Assembly (NCBI RefSeq): GCF_965363235.1
Contig: NC_134838.1
Span: forward strand, 1,245,001 to 1,309,000
Length of the DNA stretch: 64,000 bases
Source of the DNA: Mytilus galloprovincialis
Lineage: Eukaryota > Mollusca > Bivalvia > Mytilida > Mytilidae
Direction: 5' to 3'
Part shown: positions 11,901-23,875 of the stretch, piece by piece
Numbering within the stretch: position 1 is the stretch's first letter
Layout: every line of letters starts with the position of its first letter
Notes under the pieces: model-generated
The model's input: only the letters and a program-made list of their open reading frames with translations
Databases searched by the model: none
Told to the model about the DNA's origin: nothing
Position numbers and translations under genes: made by a program

Positions 11901-14439
11901 AGTCCTAATGGAACGACCAATTACCCAAATATATGTTCGATTCAGAGTGCTCAATTTTTCACATAAGCCCACAAACCATAAATGTGAGAATGTTGAAAAT
12001 ATTATCTATATTATGACTCTCTAATACTCAATGCAACAAGTTTTCGACACATTTCTTAGTTGGTATGTGTATCATTATACCGTTATACATTTATTATACT
12101 TATATTTTAATAAGTAAAATAAAAAGATCATACAATGACTTTCCAACTAAAATTAATTATAGTAAGTACCTTAAAAATAAGTTGTAAAGCTTTAATATTT
12201 GCGATTAAATCTTAGTTTGTTTTGACACAGGTTTAATGGGAATTTTGCGAAAGTTTATTTGACATTCTTCCTGGTATTTTTTAAGTAAATAATTCTTATT
12301 ATAGTAGCCACATTCAGAGCCAAAGTATATCGTCCTGTCAGTACAACCAGTATTACCATGTACCTAACACTATGATACATTACTAGCTATCAAATTAATA
12401 TACTATTTGTATAGTACGAAATAATGGCATTTGAATTGTAAAATGAAAAAAATAAGAATAGATGTTGATGAGTCATGCAGACATATCTAGTGACATGTAT
12501 TTCTGTATTGATGTCTTCAGAGCCCGTATGCAGAAGTTGAAGCATGAGAACAACCGATAATATGACACCAGTATTATCATGTACCTTACATTTTAAAATA
12601 ACTAGCTATAAAATCAATATACTATTTGTATACATTAGTTTACAATTGATGAATTGCATTTAAATTGTAAAAAGATCAAATTTGATTTGGTTGGTGTTGT
12701 TAATCGTTCAGACATATCTAATGGCATGTACTGTATTGATGTCTTCAGTCACGTTTTGTGCATCAGTATCCTTTCTAGTCAAATTAACATGTTTGTAGAC
12801 GGTAAATCATATACTAGTACCTACATTGAAATGTTTAAAAAACTGTAATCTTTGGATTAAGAAGGCTTAAAATTTGTTATTTGCATTGGTTGTAGACTAT
12901 GACTATTTAAGATATAACTATTTTTCAAGTTACATACATCTTCGCTAGCCATCTTTTCAAATGCAATCTGTTCTCGTCTGTGTTACCAGTATTCTGCACC
13001 CGGTGTAGCAATTTCTATACTATACGAGCAACTGCATATAAAAATGTACATACATTTTGACGACATATGATATACACGTGGTCCCGATTATCAACACTGA
13101 GCAGGAACTATCGACCCTTTTCTGGGCATCTGAGGTCAATACTTGGTTATGATGGATTTGTGTTTGCAATCTTTGGTTTTCTGTGTTATGTTTTGTAAAA
13201 AAATGATGCTTGTCTTTTCATCGTTTTATACATGGTGTCTATTATTCATTTATTAGAAATGATAGTTTGACAGTCCCTTTGATATGTTTTGTAAGCATTT
13301 ATTTGACATGATAGTTTGACAGTCCCTTTGATATGTTTTGTAAGCATTTATTAGAAATGATAGTTTGACAGTCCCTTTGATATGTTTTGTAAGCATTTAT
13401 TTGGTTGCGTCTGAATATATAACAGTATCAAATTGAGAATGGAAATGGGGAATGTGTCAAAGCGACAACAACCCGACCATAGAGCAGACAACAGCCGAAG
13501 GCCACTAATGGGTCTTCAATGTAGCGAGAATTCCCGCACCCGTAGGTGTCCTTCAGCTGGTCCCTAAAAATATGTATATCTGTATATTCAGTTGTTTGTT
13601 CTATTAACCAACAAAAGAGCTGTAATGAATCTAAATCAGAAAGTCTTTTGAAAACATAAGTTGTGTCTGTGGATAGTGCCATGTAGTTACTTTATTTCCC
13701 ATTAACTTTCATATTTCAGTTTCTTCACAGTAAAAACGTCCTACACAGAGATGTCAAAAGTAAAAACATTCTATTGACTGCTCATAACGACGTCAAAATT
13801 GCAGATTTCGGCGTAGCAAGGTGGGTACACCAAAAAATAATTATAAGGGTGTTTTATTTCCTTTTTTTTTCAATGAACTGCAATTATACGAAGTCATCAT
13901 GAAAAGATAACACCATTTGTGCTGCCGACCAGGAAGTCAAGGAGAAATAAACGAACACGTTTTCCACTTTTTGACATTTGCATTTTCATTTTAAAAGCAA
14001 ACAAGAAATGTTATTAATTGCATCGAGCCTGTCAAAAATCAATTATATGACAATGTAAAAGTGTTAAGTTTATATTTTCAGTTTTAATAATGCAGTGTAA
14101 ACATATACGAAATAAATTATTGTACTTCAATAAACAGTTTATTTTGTAGAGAAAGGCGATCTATTATGGATCTATGCTTTGTATTAAATCTCAGTTGCTG
14201 TTTGGACATCTCAGTTATTCCATTTATATTTTTAGAGAGATTCCAGTGGCGGCTCCAGGTAACATGTCTGTGTTTATCGGTAGTCCACAATACATGAGCC
14301 CAGAGATGTTGGCAAAGAAACCTTATGATGAAAAGGTACAGATTCGCTTAGACTATAGTAAACAATAAACATGCTATTTTAGAGATTGGCATTATTAGGG
14401 TTTTTGCCTGTATATTCACGCCCAAGTCTTGGAATAAAT

Positions 14440-14526
<87 letters not shown>

Positions 14527-17468
14527 ATTATTGTTCCATGGGTTATTTATAGTGTGCTTAAACCGTGAAATTGAATAATTTAGTTATGTTTAAAAACAAA
14601 TTAATAAGTTATTTTCTAGGCTTTTTTTTTAAATCCATTGTTTGATGCAAAAAAATTAAAGATACATGTAGTACTTTTTTTCTTTCTTTTTTTTATGTTG
14701 CCTTTTTATCTAATCCTTGTTTACAATGTTTTAGACTGACATCTGGAGTTTAGGGTGTACGTGTTTTGAAATGGGTACCGGTGACTATGCATTTAAAGCA
14801 GAAAATATACAACAGATTAGACAACTCGTTGAAAAGAAACAAGTAGGTGTATGTCATACTGAAAATACTATATTGAAATATAAAGCCATAAGAGAGTGGT
14901 ATAAATATATTTCCTGACATATAATTTCGTGTGAGAAAAGAATGAGATAATTTACTCATTGTTTGATTATTATAATATCCACTTTAAAAAGGTTGATAGT
15001 ATCATAAATACACAAAGTCTTATCTAAATTTATATGCATATAGATTTACTTGGGAATCATTCACTATCTATGCAGAAGACATTTAAAATGTGATACAAAA
15101 CAATCAAATATAAAGGTCAACTGTTTTTCAGTGTACTTTATTTACAATGATGACAAATAAAAATATCTTGAAAAAGCACTATAAACATGTTTTTGTAATC
15201 TCTTTGTTCTGTGGTTAAAATATGAAATGAAAGTATCTTAATAAGGCATATATATAGGAAAAAGACGTGCAAAATAAAATGTTCAAGATTAATATTGATT
15301 GTTTGTTGCTTAACGTCCAGTGGCAAATATTTCAAGCATGTTCAAGTCAAACTCAAGGTAAGCTCTTTGAAGATTAAAGTGAAAAATACACTGACAATAA
15401 TACTTTCTCGAGTATATATTGCAGACCTAATTTTTTAGTTAATTTTGTTTCCAGCTGCCACCAATGGAGAACGCGGATTACTGTGACGACATTAAGTCTA
15501 TTATTATGTGGATGTTACAAAAAGAATCTGCCAACAGACCGACGGCCAAACAAGTACAAGAAGCGATATCGAGTCATAAATGTAAAAATATTGGCACTCA
15601 CACTGCAGTTGAGTTGTCAAAAGCTGTAGCAAAAGGTACATATATTTACACCCTTTTTGGACTCTATATCACAATATTATTTCCCTCTTTCAGAAATTAA
15701 AAAAAATATTTTCTTACAAACATTTAATACGGCAAGTGATATTGAAAATTATTTTTTGGTACTATAGTAAGTGCTTAACATGTGGTATAAGACAACTATC
15801 TATCATTTTCTAGTTCTAATTGACTTTTCTGAACATTTTTCAGTGGCACCAAGGAAAAAGGAACGAAAGACATCAGAGACAAAAACAAACGGTAAGATTA
15901 TGGATCAACTGCGACTTTAAGAATGCATGATGGTTAGACATCGTATATTTATATTGTAGATGGTGAAATCTTGAGTTTTTATATTAGAAAATCCCTATTT
16001 ATATATAAAAAAAAAAGAACTTTGAAACAATTGATGGTAAAATGTTATTCAAACGAAGCCCTTGCATAAAGAATTTGAAATATCTAGTGGCAAATATTCC
16101 AAACGAGTCGCATTTATTAATTCTTTGACAGAAGCTTTTTTATATACGATAAAAAATAATATTTTTTGTTTATAATCTTTTCAAATAAGTTTATTTTGGG
16201 GTTTAAAAGTAATATTTTTCTAAATCTAACTAAAATCGAAATCTTAATGAAATATTGAAAGCATAAAACTTCTCAAGATTTCAATGGTAGTTTGCATGAT
16301 AACTTACAGTAGACATTTTCTTGTAGATTCTGGAAGAGAGAGTGGTGTGTTTAGTGACCATCATTCAGAGGGTGGATTAGCAGGTTAGTATTATAACTGT
16401 TCGCTTGTCTTTTACACTCAAGGAAGCATTTTTTTTTAAAAAGTACCATTTAAAATTATCTTGACGTGAATGTGATAGTCAAATCAATAGGAAATTCAAA
16501 ACGGAAAGTGCCTAATTAAATGGCAAAATCAAAAGCACAAACACACTAAACAAATAGACAACAATCGTCATATCCCCGACTCGGCACAGACCTCCCACTA
16601 TGAAGAAAATGGTGGATTAAGCCAGGTTTTATAGCAAGCTAAACCTTTCTCTTGTTTGGTTTGAACTGACAAATAACTTTTATATATTACTTTAGAGTCT
16701 GTAATGGGAGCTACGATGAAGGAAGTATCAAATACACAGAATCAACAGGATTACCTTCAGAAACAGTCAAATAAATATCAGGCGTAAGTAAAAGATAATC
16801 TGATTTTACATTTATATAAGAAATCATGATGACGGTAACGTTGAATTTTTAATTGTCTTTTTCTAAACCTCTGATTTAACCAATCAATATAAAATTATGT
16901 ATTCCGAGTATTTGAATATTTTTGTCGTTTGCAGACAAATAGTTCGATTAATGGGTGGCAACAGAGCAAGTGAACATGTGACAAAGATTATAAAAGTGTG
17001 TCGTAAACATTCAACAGATTACGACAAAATAAAGGTATTTATACTTTTTAAGTCCGCCAAACTGCATTTCAGAGATCTATGAGCATTTTGTGTTTCTAGT
17101 ATTACGAATTTAATTCAGTATCTAAATAGTAATTATTGTACTTTAGTTCAGTACGGTAACCTTATTCAGAACATGGATAAAGACAAATAAATAAATGTCT
17201 GTCTTAAAATGACATGAAAAGTTAACTTGACTTCTGCATTCTGGTTATATTAATGGAATACATTTTTTAGTCGCCACTTATAGATACAACAATCTTATAT
17301 GTGAATGGTAATAGTCGCTTTATATATGTTTTTCAGACTGTGGTCAGAAAGTATATTCGAGAAGACCGATACGAAAGGGTGTATCCACTTGTTCTAGCAT
17401 TGAAAGGAGTAGAAGAGGCCATATCATCTCAGAATCAATCTCCATTACACGGAGATTCAGATACATAG
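8971..17468 (+). CDS. NEK-like serine/threonine protein kinase, complete
   Basis: Eleven exons: 8971-9105, 11086-11361, 13720-13820, 14236-14335, 14735-14842, 15455-15635, 15844-15891, 16327-16383, 16696-16783, 16935-17034, 17337-17468. All have GT-AG borders and the frame stays open, giving 441 aa. Start context AAGATGG is good. The kinase domain is residues ~14-283: glycine loop IGKGTFGQV (20-28), AMK lysine K52, helix-C E70, HRD with D148, DFG with D166, GSPQYMSPE (186-194), DIWSLGC (206-212) and R268. The overall pattern is NIMA-related (NEK), kinases of the cell cycle, microtubules and cilia. A basic linker ([12 protein letters not shown], ~303-314) leads to a short helical C-terminus (~365-432) that I do not recognise. 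All catalytic residues are present, so it should be active. The NEK subtype is not resolved. Confidence 0.85.
9556..9571. repeat. Perfect 7-bp-arm GC hairpin
   Basis: CCCGCGAAATCGCGGG: arms CCCGCGA/TCGCGGG with a two-base AA centre, in AT-rich sequence. Possibly the core of a small repeat. Confidence 0.6.
9795..10060 (+). repeat. Mussel-type interspersed repeat, near-complete copy (family A)
   Basis: Ordered blocks GGAGCCTGTACTTCAGTGG, GGTTGTCGTTTGTTTATGCG, AAGGCCGCTAGTTTTCTCG, AAGGCCGTACGATGACCTAT, ATTTTGGTCTCTTGTGGAGA and CATACCACATCTTCTT ending in a T run. The same blocks in the same order occur many times in this window. SINE-like in size and poly-T end, but I could not identify a Pol III promoter. 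Confidence 0.85.
10850..11022. mobile_element. MITE-like element with GCGGATCCAG / CTGGATCC ends
   Basis: Begins GCAGTGGCGGGCGGATCCAG and ends CTGGATCCACCCCTGC, an imperfect inverted pair. The interior carries GGTTGGAACCTCCCCC and ATCCTGGGTTGGGAACCC. A second copy lies at 46124-46226. It looks like a non-autonomous DNA element; the hAT family is a guess from the end sequence. No target duplication was resolved. Confidence 0.6.
12340..12760 (+). repeat. 221-bp diverged tandem duplication
   Basis: CAGTATTACCATGTACC at 12348 recurs as CAGTATTATCATGTACC at 12569. Both are followed by CTAGCTAT, ATATACTATTTGTATA, GCATTTxAATTGTAAAA, CAGACATATCTA and TGTATTGATGTCTTCAG. Confidence 0.8.
13085..13402 (+). 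repeat. Family-B tail with a triplicated ~50-bp end
   Basis: After a degraded tail, the unit GATAGTTTGACAGTCCCTTT plus GATATGTTTTGTAAGCATTT occurs three times (13250-13402), with two slightly different spacers. The unit matches the GACTGTCCCTTTGGTATCTT end of other family-B copies. Confidence 0.75.
13428..13570 (-). repeat. Family-H repeat copy
   Basis: AATTGAGAATGGAAATGGGG, then AATGTGTCAAAGCGACAACA. The complement GACACATTCCCCATTTCCAT occurs at 27815-27845 and, shortened, at 57985-58020. An ORF across it is incidental. Confidence 0.7.
13821..14734 (+). other. Introns 3 and 4 of the kinase gene
   Basis: Two introns flank the 100-base exon at 14236-14335. Intron 4 contains the long TA repeat. 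Nothing else recognised. Confidence 0.7.
14442..14523. repeat. (TA)n microsatellite, ~80 bp
   Basis: About 40 uninterrupted TA dinucleotides in kinase intron 4. Likely polymorphic; the reported IYIYIY ORF is this repeat. Confidence 0.97.
14843..15454 (+). other. Intron 5 of the kinase gene
   Basis: Contains TGTTTGTTGCTTAACGTCCA with GTGGCAAATATTTCAAGCAT (about 15299-15340), which looks like a dispersed repeat fragment. Otherwise no feature seen. Confidence 0.6.
16475..16680 (+). repeat. Family-E repeat in kinase intron 8, copy 1
   Basis: AAAACGGAAAGTGCCTAATT, AAATGGCAAAATCAAAAGC, ATCGTCATATCCCCGAC and GGATTAAGCCAGGTTTTATA occur in the same order as at 41085-41275. Confidence 0.7.
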
Positions 17469-17873
17469 TATACTTTTATATAATAGTAACTAACAACAAA
17501 CTGTATATCATTTGATGTAAAGTGAATGGCCAGTGTCGGCGTCCTAGGACAATTTTCACGAAACTTGAGACAAGAATGAAGATGCAATCAAAAGGAATTG
17601 TAAAGGGAAAATACATTGTACGAGTTATGCATATTTATTTCGAGGCCAGTAGATGTGAGGCATGATATGATATTTTTTTCAAGTTTTTTTTTTGTAATTG
17701 GTGCTTTTTGTCAGGATAGATAGTCTTACCATTGGCATTACTTTCAAATGTGTTATAAAACAAAGTTGCCATTTATACATTTCTTTTTTAACTACTTAAG
17801 TATTTGATATTTACACATGTACATTACACTGATTCTCTAATTTCTTTTATTGTGTGCATTTTACAAGTTTTGC

Positions 17874-17879
17874 AATAAA
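17874..17879 (+). other. Poly(A) signal candidate for the kinase
   Basis: AATAAA about 405 bases after the stop codon, preceded by a GT-rich stretch. It gives a 3' UTR of ordinary length. Confidence 0.5.
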
Positions 17880-17884
17880 AGTAC

Positions 17885-18955
17885 AAAGACAGTTAGCTAT
17901 CATATGAAAATACACATCGACCTTCAACTTGACTTGAAAGCATTTTATCACATCTCTGCCTGAGATCTCTGCAAACCAATATATGCGGTATTTCTACTAA
18001 TCAGTCTACAATAAACAAGATATGCAATAGATATATCCATAAAAGTAAACCTTTTTTTATAATATTTTATGTGGAACCCATGCAGTTGTTGTATACGTTA
18101 AATCGGAAAGCTACACCCTAAATATGTTAGTACCGATAATTTTCAGCAGAACAAGGACACATAACTTATTTAATGTCTTTTCTACAAGAAGCTATTAACA
18201 TATCTTTAAATGAAAGTTTTATTTTTGAGTACGAGTGTCAATGAATAATCATAGGGGAGGGGGGATCTGGTTTCCAGACCCGTTTAGTGACGAAGTTAAA
18301 AATAAAAGTAACTTGTCCTGAAGTCTCTGATATTTACGAGAGTGTATGTTTTTTTCTCCAATTAAGACTTTTGTACCCACACCAGTATTCTTGTTCTTAT
18401 TCTTTATAGTGATATTAGATCATATATATCATCATAGGCTATTTTAAGTGTGTGTGACGTGAAAGAAAGAAAACTGAAGTGTGTGTATGTGGGGGGGGGG
18501 GGGGGATTCTTAGGAGAGAGAGATTGAGATTTTACTAGATAACTGTCATATGACATTTTAAATGACTTTACATGATAGCTGTGATATTCCATTTACTTGA
18601 TATTGTTATTAACTGTGATACTATGATTTATATGTTAAATAAAGATATAAAACTTAGTTATTTTTCTTATTTTGATTATTCGAAGATCAAAGCATTGTAA
18701 CGTTACTTCACAGAATATAATATTTCACAGTCTAGCATGTGAAACGGATTTAACCTATAAATTACAACAATATATGAAAGACATATTCTCAAAAGATAAA
18801 AGAGAGACTTGTTATATTTACTTGTTTACATCGATGATAAACATATAAAAAACTTATACTGGACAACCCACCATGATCATTTTGTTTAAAACCACACACT
18901 GGTGTGTACAGGAAGAGTAATATGCCATGAACCAGTCAATGCTTTCTTCTCATTA
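17885..18955. other. Intergenic, no gene seen
   Basis: AT-rich. Contains a 15-base G run at 18491-18505 and nothing else recognised. Confidence 0.5.
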
Positions 18956-19315
18956 ATGATGTCGAACAGTGTCGAATAAACTCACCGTAGATAATACCAG
19001 GATTAAATTTCGCATTTACGCCAGACGGGGGTTTCGTCTACAAAAGACTTATCAATCACGCTCGAATAAAAAAAAAGTACGAAATTGAAGAGCATTGAGA
19101 ACCAAAATTCCTAAAAGGTTTGCCAAATACAGCTAAGGTTATCTATTCCTGAGGTAGAAAAGCCTTAGTATTTCAAAAAATTCAAAAGATTTGTAAACAG
19201 TTACTATACAATTATGACCATATCAATGATAATTCATGTCAGTACAGAAGTGCTGACTATTGGGCTGGTGAGACCCTCGGGGAATTAAAACTCCACCAGC
19301 AGCAGAAATGTGAAC
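18956..19315 (-). repeat. Interspersed repeat family C (minus copy)
   Basis: Blocks TCACCGTAGATAATACCAGG, GCCAGACGGGGGTTTCGTCT, GAAATTGAAGAGCATTGAGA, TTTGCCAAATACAGCTAAGG and GACCCTCGGGGAATTAAAAC. The opposite-strand counterpart is at 30195-30410, with a fragment at 11558-11602. I know this arrangement as a frequent mussel repeat. Confidence 0.75.
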
Positions 19316-19834
19316 AAAAAAAAGTTCGATGTTTTTAAATTGTTATTAATGTTGATACTCATTTGAAAATCTTCTAAAATCACAATAATAATATACTGAT
19401 GTTTAATTTCTGTTCGGAGTATATGCTTGTTTAGTTTGTAGATGTTGGATGCTGGTGTTTATAGTGAATACGTACAATGTTTTCCATTTAAGCGCATACC
19501 ACACTTCAGCGTATATGTTTCTAGATGGTGAATCTTCTTGTATCTGTATTGTAACATCGAAGGTACCAATTCTGGCTTTAACTCGACTGAAGGGAGAGCG
19601 CTATTGACGGCGATAGAGAGTTGTTTTTAAGCTCTCAACTCACTTAGCGCAAACTATGTTTGTCTTCCAATGGTTCCAATGAATCACAGTCTTGATGAAG
19701 AATGAGTTTTGAAATTGTTCAATTTAACAGTTTGTTGTTTCAATTGCCTTTGAGTTGTTCTTAACTGAGTTGTTAACTGTATTAGTGCTTTCAAAGTCTA
19801 CAAAGCGTGTCGGCTTAATGATTCTTTTGGTTGT

Positions 19835-20465
19835 GCTTTCTACCAAAATTCGTCAGCCGGGACCAAACCCTCAACAACTTTGTACAGAAATACCAGTCTT
19901 TGGCTTGTTCTTCTGGACTGTAGGTTTTTAAGTTCCAGTACTGTTAGCATGTTGTTGACCGATCCTTCTTCTCTTGATTTATAGTCCCCTGTGATGAATC
20001 GTGCTGCTCTTCTTTGGATTCGTTCTACTTGGTTGATGTTGTTTGGTGTATAAGAGTCCCATACAATTTGCCCATATTCCATCGTAGATCTCACCAATGA
20101 ATGTATACTGTTTTCTAACAGTCTTTTGGGCAGAATCTTAAGTTGCGCCTTAGAGAGCCTATTGTAGAATTTGCTTTCTTAGTTACATTTGAAATGAAGG
20201 TGGTCCATTTCAGATCTTCCGATATCTGTAGTCCCAGGTATGGACTGTGTTGGACTTATTGGATTATGTTTCAATCGAGGGTATATAATTTCAGGCTTAT
20301 GTACTTAATGCTCAGGATGTAGTATTGCTTTGTGTTGAAGCGCATATCCCAGTCTTTGACCATTTTTCTAGGCTAACCAGATCTTGTTGTAAAAGAGTGT
20401 CGTCCCATTGTGCTTTTTTAAATCTGTTTATCAGAATTTCTTGTAGTTTCAGGTCATTGATCTAA
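19835..20465 (-). mobile_element. LINE reverse-transcriptase C-terminal fragment
   Basis: On the minus strand the reading starts WDDTLLQQDLVSL (near 20430), continues KWSKDWDMRFNTKQYYILSI with a frame break, and ends in an open stretch at 20097-19840 with EYGQIVWDSYTPNNINQVER, then IQRRAARFITGDY. These are the thumb and post-RT motifs of Jockey/CR1-like non-LTR retrotransposons. Truncated at both ends and frameshifted, so not active. Confidence 0.85.
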
Positions 20466-21256
20466 AATTTTGATAATTTCCATTCTCAATCTTACACGAT
20501 ATACACACAGAGTAGACGGAAAGGGGAAGGGAAATTTCGGAAAGTGTCAATATAAAACAAATACTTTAGTTTAATAGCCTGTACAATAAGTTAGTGATTG
20601 TCCTCTTTCGTTTACATTTTTTATCTTAAAAAAGGGGGATGAAGTTAAGATATAGTATCCCCCATCTCCGACGCCAGTGATAAGCTTCCTTAACTGTAAC
20701 ATATATACCAACTAATCAAATCATGTGATATGGAATACAAATACAAAAACAAGAACAAAATCAAAATCAAAACTAAATTTCATACTTTATTAATGTTCAA
20801 TATTCACTATTTCACAATTAAAATTTTCTTTTGAAATAAACAAAATGTTTCCAAACCCGTTTAAGAACTTTTTGAGTAGATTTTTTTCAAAAAGAAAAGT
20901 GAGATTTTATTACCTTTTCATACGTCATATAAAAGTAGATTTGACACGCCATACCTTATTATACATTGTTTAGATTGAGTTCGTGTCTGCAATAAATATC
21001 ATAAATAACAAATCTTTTAAAGATATTTAAACCAATATGTAATACAGCTATACGGTCGGCACTTAAAGTTAACCAGCGAGGATACATACATGTATTTGTA
21101 ATACAACTATCTGTTCAATGAAATCTATATTTAACCTGTGCATGGGTACTTCCTCAACCTCTTTTGGAAATTCCCTTCACAAATAAATATATATACGTAT
21201 ATACTTTGTCTGAGATTTAGCCCAACAATGATAAATCTAAACATTTGGTTTGGTAA
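20466..21256. other. Intergenic, no gene seen
   Basis: AT-rich with short A and T runs. Nothing recognised. Confidence 0.45.
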
Positions 21257-21269
21257 ATGTTTGTTCTTT

Positions 21270-21350
21270 CCATAACGGGATTTGAACCTAAATTAAAAAG
21301 AAATCACGACAGCCCAACCTGTACAGTGTTGGACTGTCCCGCGCCAAAGA
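21270..21350 (-). ncRNA. tRNA-like / SINE-like remnant (weak)
   Basis: On the minus strand GGTTCAAATCCCG resembles a tRNA T-arm (B box), and TTGGCGCGGGACAGTCC about 45 bases upstream resembles a D-arm (A box), with CCAAC...GTTGG able to pair between them. The T stem pairs poorly and there is no clean acceptor stem, so this is not a functional tRNA; a tRNA-derived SINE head is possible. Confidence 0.2.
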
Positions 21351-21502
21351 CCACTCTTGCTTACTTCATGAAATCTGGTTTTTGTCAGTCTAGACGAGAC
21401 CTGGGTTATAGAATGAAATTCGAAAAGCCTGGTCGAGTCGTGCCGTTCCTCATAAAATACATCATTGGTCGAGACAATACCATATCCTTCCTCGTCGGCT
21501 TC

Positions 21503-21790
21503 ATACGTTTGCCTTTATTTACCCCATGCCGTAAAGAATGATAACACTTACCATGGAGTTTTATTGAACAGGGGTATACTACGTTTGCCTTTATTTACCC
21601 CATGCCGTAAAGAATGATGACACTTACCATGGAGTTTTATTGAACAGGAGTATACTACGTTTGCCTTTATTTACCCCATGCCGTAAAGAATGATAACACT
21701 TACCATGGAGTTTTATTGAACAGGGGTAAACTATGTTTGCCTTTATTTACCCCATGCCGTAAAGAATGATACCACTTACCATGGAGTCAA
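21503..21790 (+). repeat. 76-77-bp tandem repeat, almost four copies
   Basis: TACGTTTGCCTTTATTTACC recurs at 21503, 21580, 21656 and (as TATGTTTGCC) 21732. Each is followed by CATGCCGTAAAGAATGATAA and ACTTACCATGGAGTTTTATT. The TATACTAC-GTTGCCTTTATTTA core also ends the repeat at 30880-30930. Confidence 0.9.
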
Positions 21791-23875
21791 ATCAATATAG
21801 TTTTCTTTTATGCGCCTAGGTGTATGGTCTTCAGTTTAGACATGTTAGAGAAAGAAAGACTTTTTATAAGTTTTAGATTAGAACATTGCAATTTCTATCA
21901 TTTTACAAGATTTTTCTGACATAAATTGTGATGTGGAGACCGTCACTAAAGGACGATGACTTTGTACTGATTGGTGGCATTCATTTACACAAAAAATCGT
22001 TTGCAGATGAAATTCAGGTCTACAATGATAAAGTAAAATGAATGTGAAATGCAGTATATGGTAAACATGTCTAATGAGTATAATGTGTTATTTGTTCATT
22101 CTTTAAAATACAATACAAAATAAATATATATTTATACAAAAAACTTTCTCAACACATGTCCTTTATATTATACGTTTAGTTAATTTATAATTGAAAACGA
22201 ATTCTGCAGAAAATAATGTCTCCCACAGAGATATATAGGTATAGATAAATAAGTCGACCATATTTCTGTATGTCTCTTTTTTCATATTTATCAACAAGAA
22301 AGCGCCATAATCTGGCAAAGATCTTTGTAAAAAAACAAAAACAAAAAGAATATGGAAAACAACTAAACAAAATACGTTTTAGAACAACAGCGTATGTATC
22401 AAATTAAGAAACTCCTTTATTCATCGGAATTTGACATGAAAAAGCATGTGACGCGATATACAAAACATGCTCCTTATAAGTCATTGCCACAGCGATCCGT
22501 GATACTAGTAGTAGATATAACGGTTTCACAACCATCAATGGTGGATATAATTACCATAAAGGACTAGTTACACAAATGAACATCCAAATTTTGTCTTACT
22601 GGACCAAATGCAAAAGACCTTATTTATGTAATCTATTTTTCAAATCTTTTTCTAAGATTAAACTTTGGAAGCTGAGAAAATTTAATCTGAAAAACAGAAA
22701 AGTTATGAAAATTGCTGGAAATGATGGGCCTATTTGAAAAAGTTCTCAAATTCTACTTCTTAACATGTCTCGGTTTGATTTGATTAAATGGAAAATGCAT
22801 GTATGTGTTGCGTTTCTATAACACATAACATACAGCTTCCTTGTGTTGGCACCGGAAGGTTAACTAAGTTTGTTTGAACTTTGATCATACTTATAAATAA
22901 TACCTAATTAACTAAACCGATAAGGGAAATACCCTGGTTCATCATAATCGACGCTTTTAACATTGAAAATTCCAATATGATAACAATCAATCAATTAAAA
23001 TAGAACAAAGTGCATAACTAACTAAGCTTGACACTATTGGCATTCTGTTAAAAAAAAACCTATAACAGTTTAATAGAACCAAATTGTTTTTGTTTGAAAA
23101 GGACTTACTTATGACAGTACTCTCAACATTCCTTTACTGGTAAAAAAACAAAATGATTTTGGACAATTTCCAAATTAAATTTTGAGACTAAGACTTATTT
23201 CCCGTTGATCTAAGCTGACTTTCTTGTCTTGATTTCTCATTATATCAGTATAAAATACGATCTATCTACATATTGGAATGAAACAAACACGCGACAAACA
23301 AGCTCTATTAGTTGTCAACTGTGTTTTCCCAAATGACAGTGACAGTCCAAATGTTCCACCCTTAATTATCATTCATCCACTCTTTAGATCTTATATCTAT
23401 TGGGGTTATTGTCAGTTTGTCTTGTTATGAATATGTGTAAGAAACTAAGGGTTGAATGGGGTATTTAAATGTAGCAAACTTCTAACGTCCGGCAGTGAAA
23501 CTCTTGCTAGAGTACGGGTATGACTGTGGAGGATCGCAGCCACTTCATGTCAGAATGGGGATTTTATATCCAATGTGCGGTTTCCAAGTGGCCTATTGCA
23601 AGGCAAAATTTTAACCCCTATCCAATCTTTTTTTTCCAGTGGAGGTCAAAACTTCCCACCCTTTATCCAGTTACACCCACCAAAAGTATATATAATAGAT
23701 CGGTATATATTGTCTTCTGGAAAATGCTGAAAAGTTGAGTAAAGAAAACAACCAATGAAATACATGTTATTACAAAATAAAACAATCCCCATTCCAAACC
23801 AAAAGACCAATTGAAAGAGGTGCTTTGTTTTATCGTAAAGAATGGCCAACGTAGATGCAATTATCTTGTCTTAAG
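21791..23875. other. Intergenic, no gene seen
   Basis: AT-rich stretch without recognisable coding or repeat blocks. ORFs of 60-72 codons overlap on both strands and show no protein-family pattern. Confidence 0.45.

Larger units (their letters stand above)
11362..13719 (+). other. Intron 2 of the kinase gene
   Basis: Carries a 25-base tandem duplication near 11499-11550 (GTGTACTTGATTAGGTCTTT), a fragment of repeat family C (11558-11602, GTAGACGAAACGCATTTC), a 221-bp duplication (12340-12760), a family-B tail (13085-13402) and a family-H repeat (13428-13570). No coding exon seen. Confidence 0.75.

Noticed and set aside
13428..13682. 84-codon minus-strand ORF in kinase intron 2
   Set aside because: Its sequence is an interspersed repeat found again at 27.8 and 58.0 kb.
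21270..21350. Possible tRNA on the minus strand
   Set aside because: A B-box-like GGTTCAAATCC is present but the T stem and acceptor stem do not pair well and the spacing is too long; kept only as a weak SINE-like remnant.
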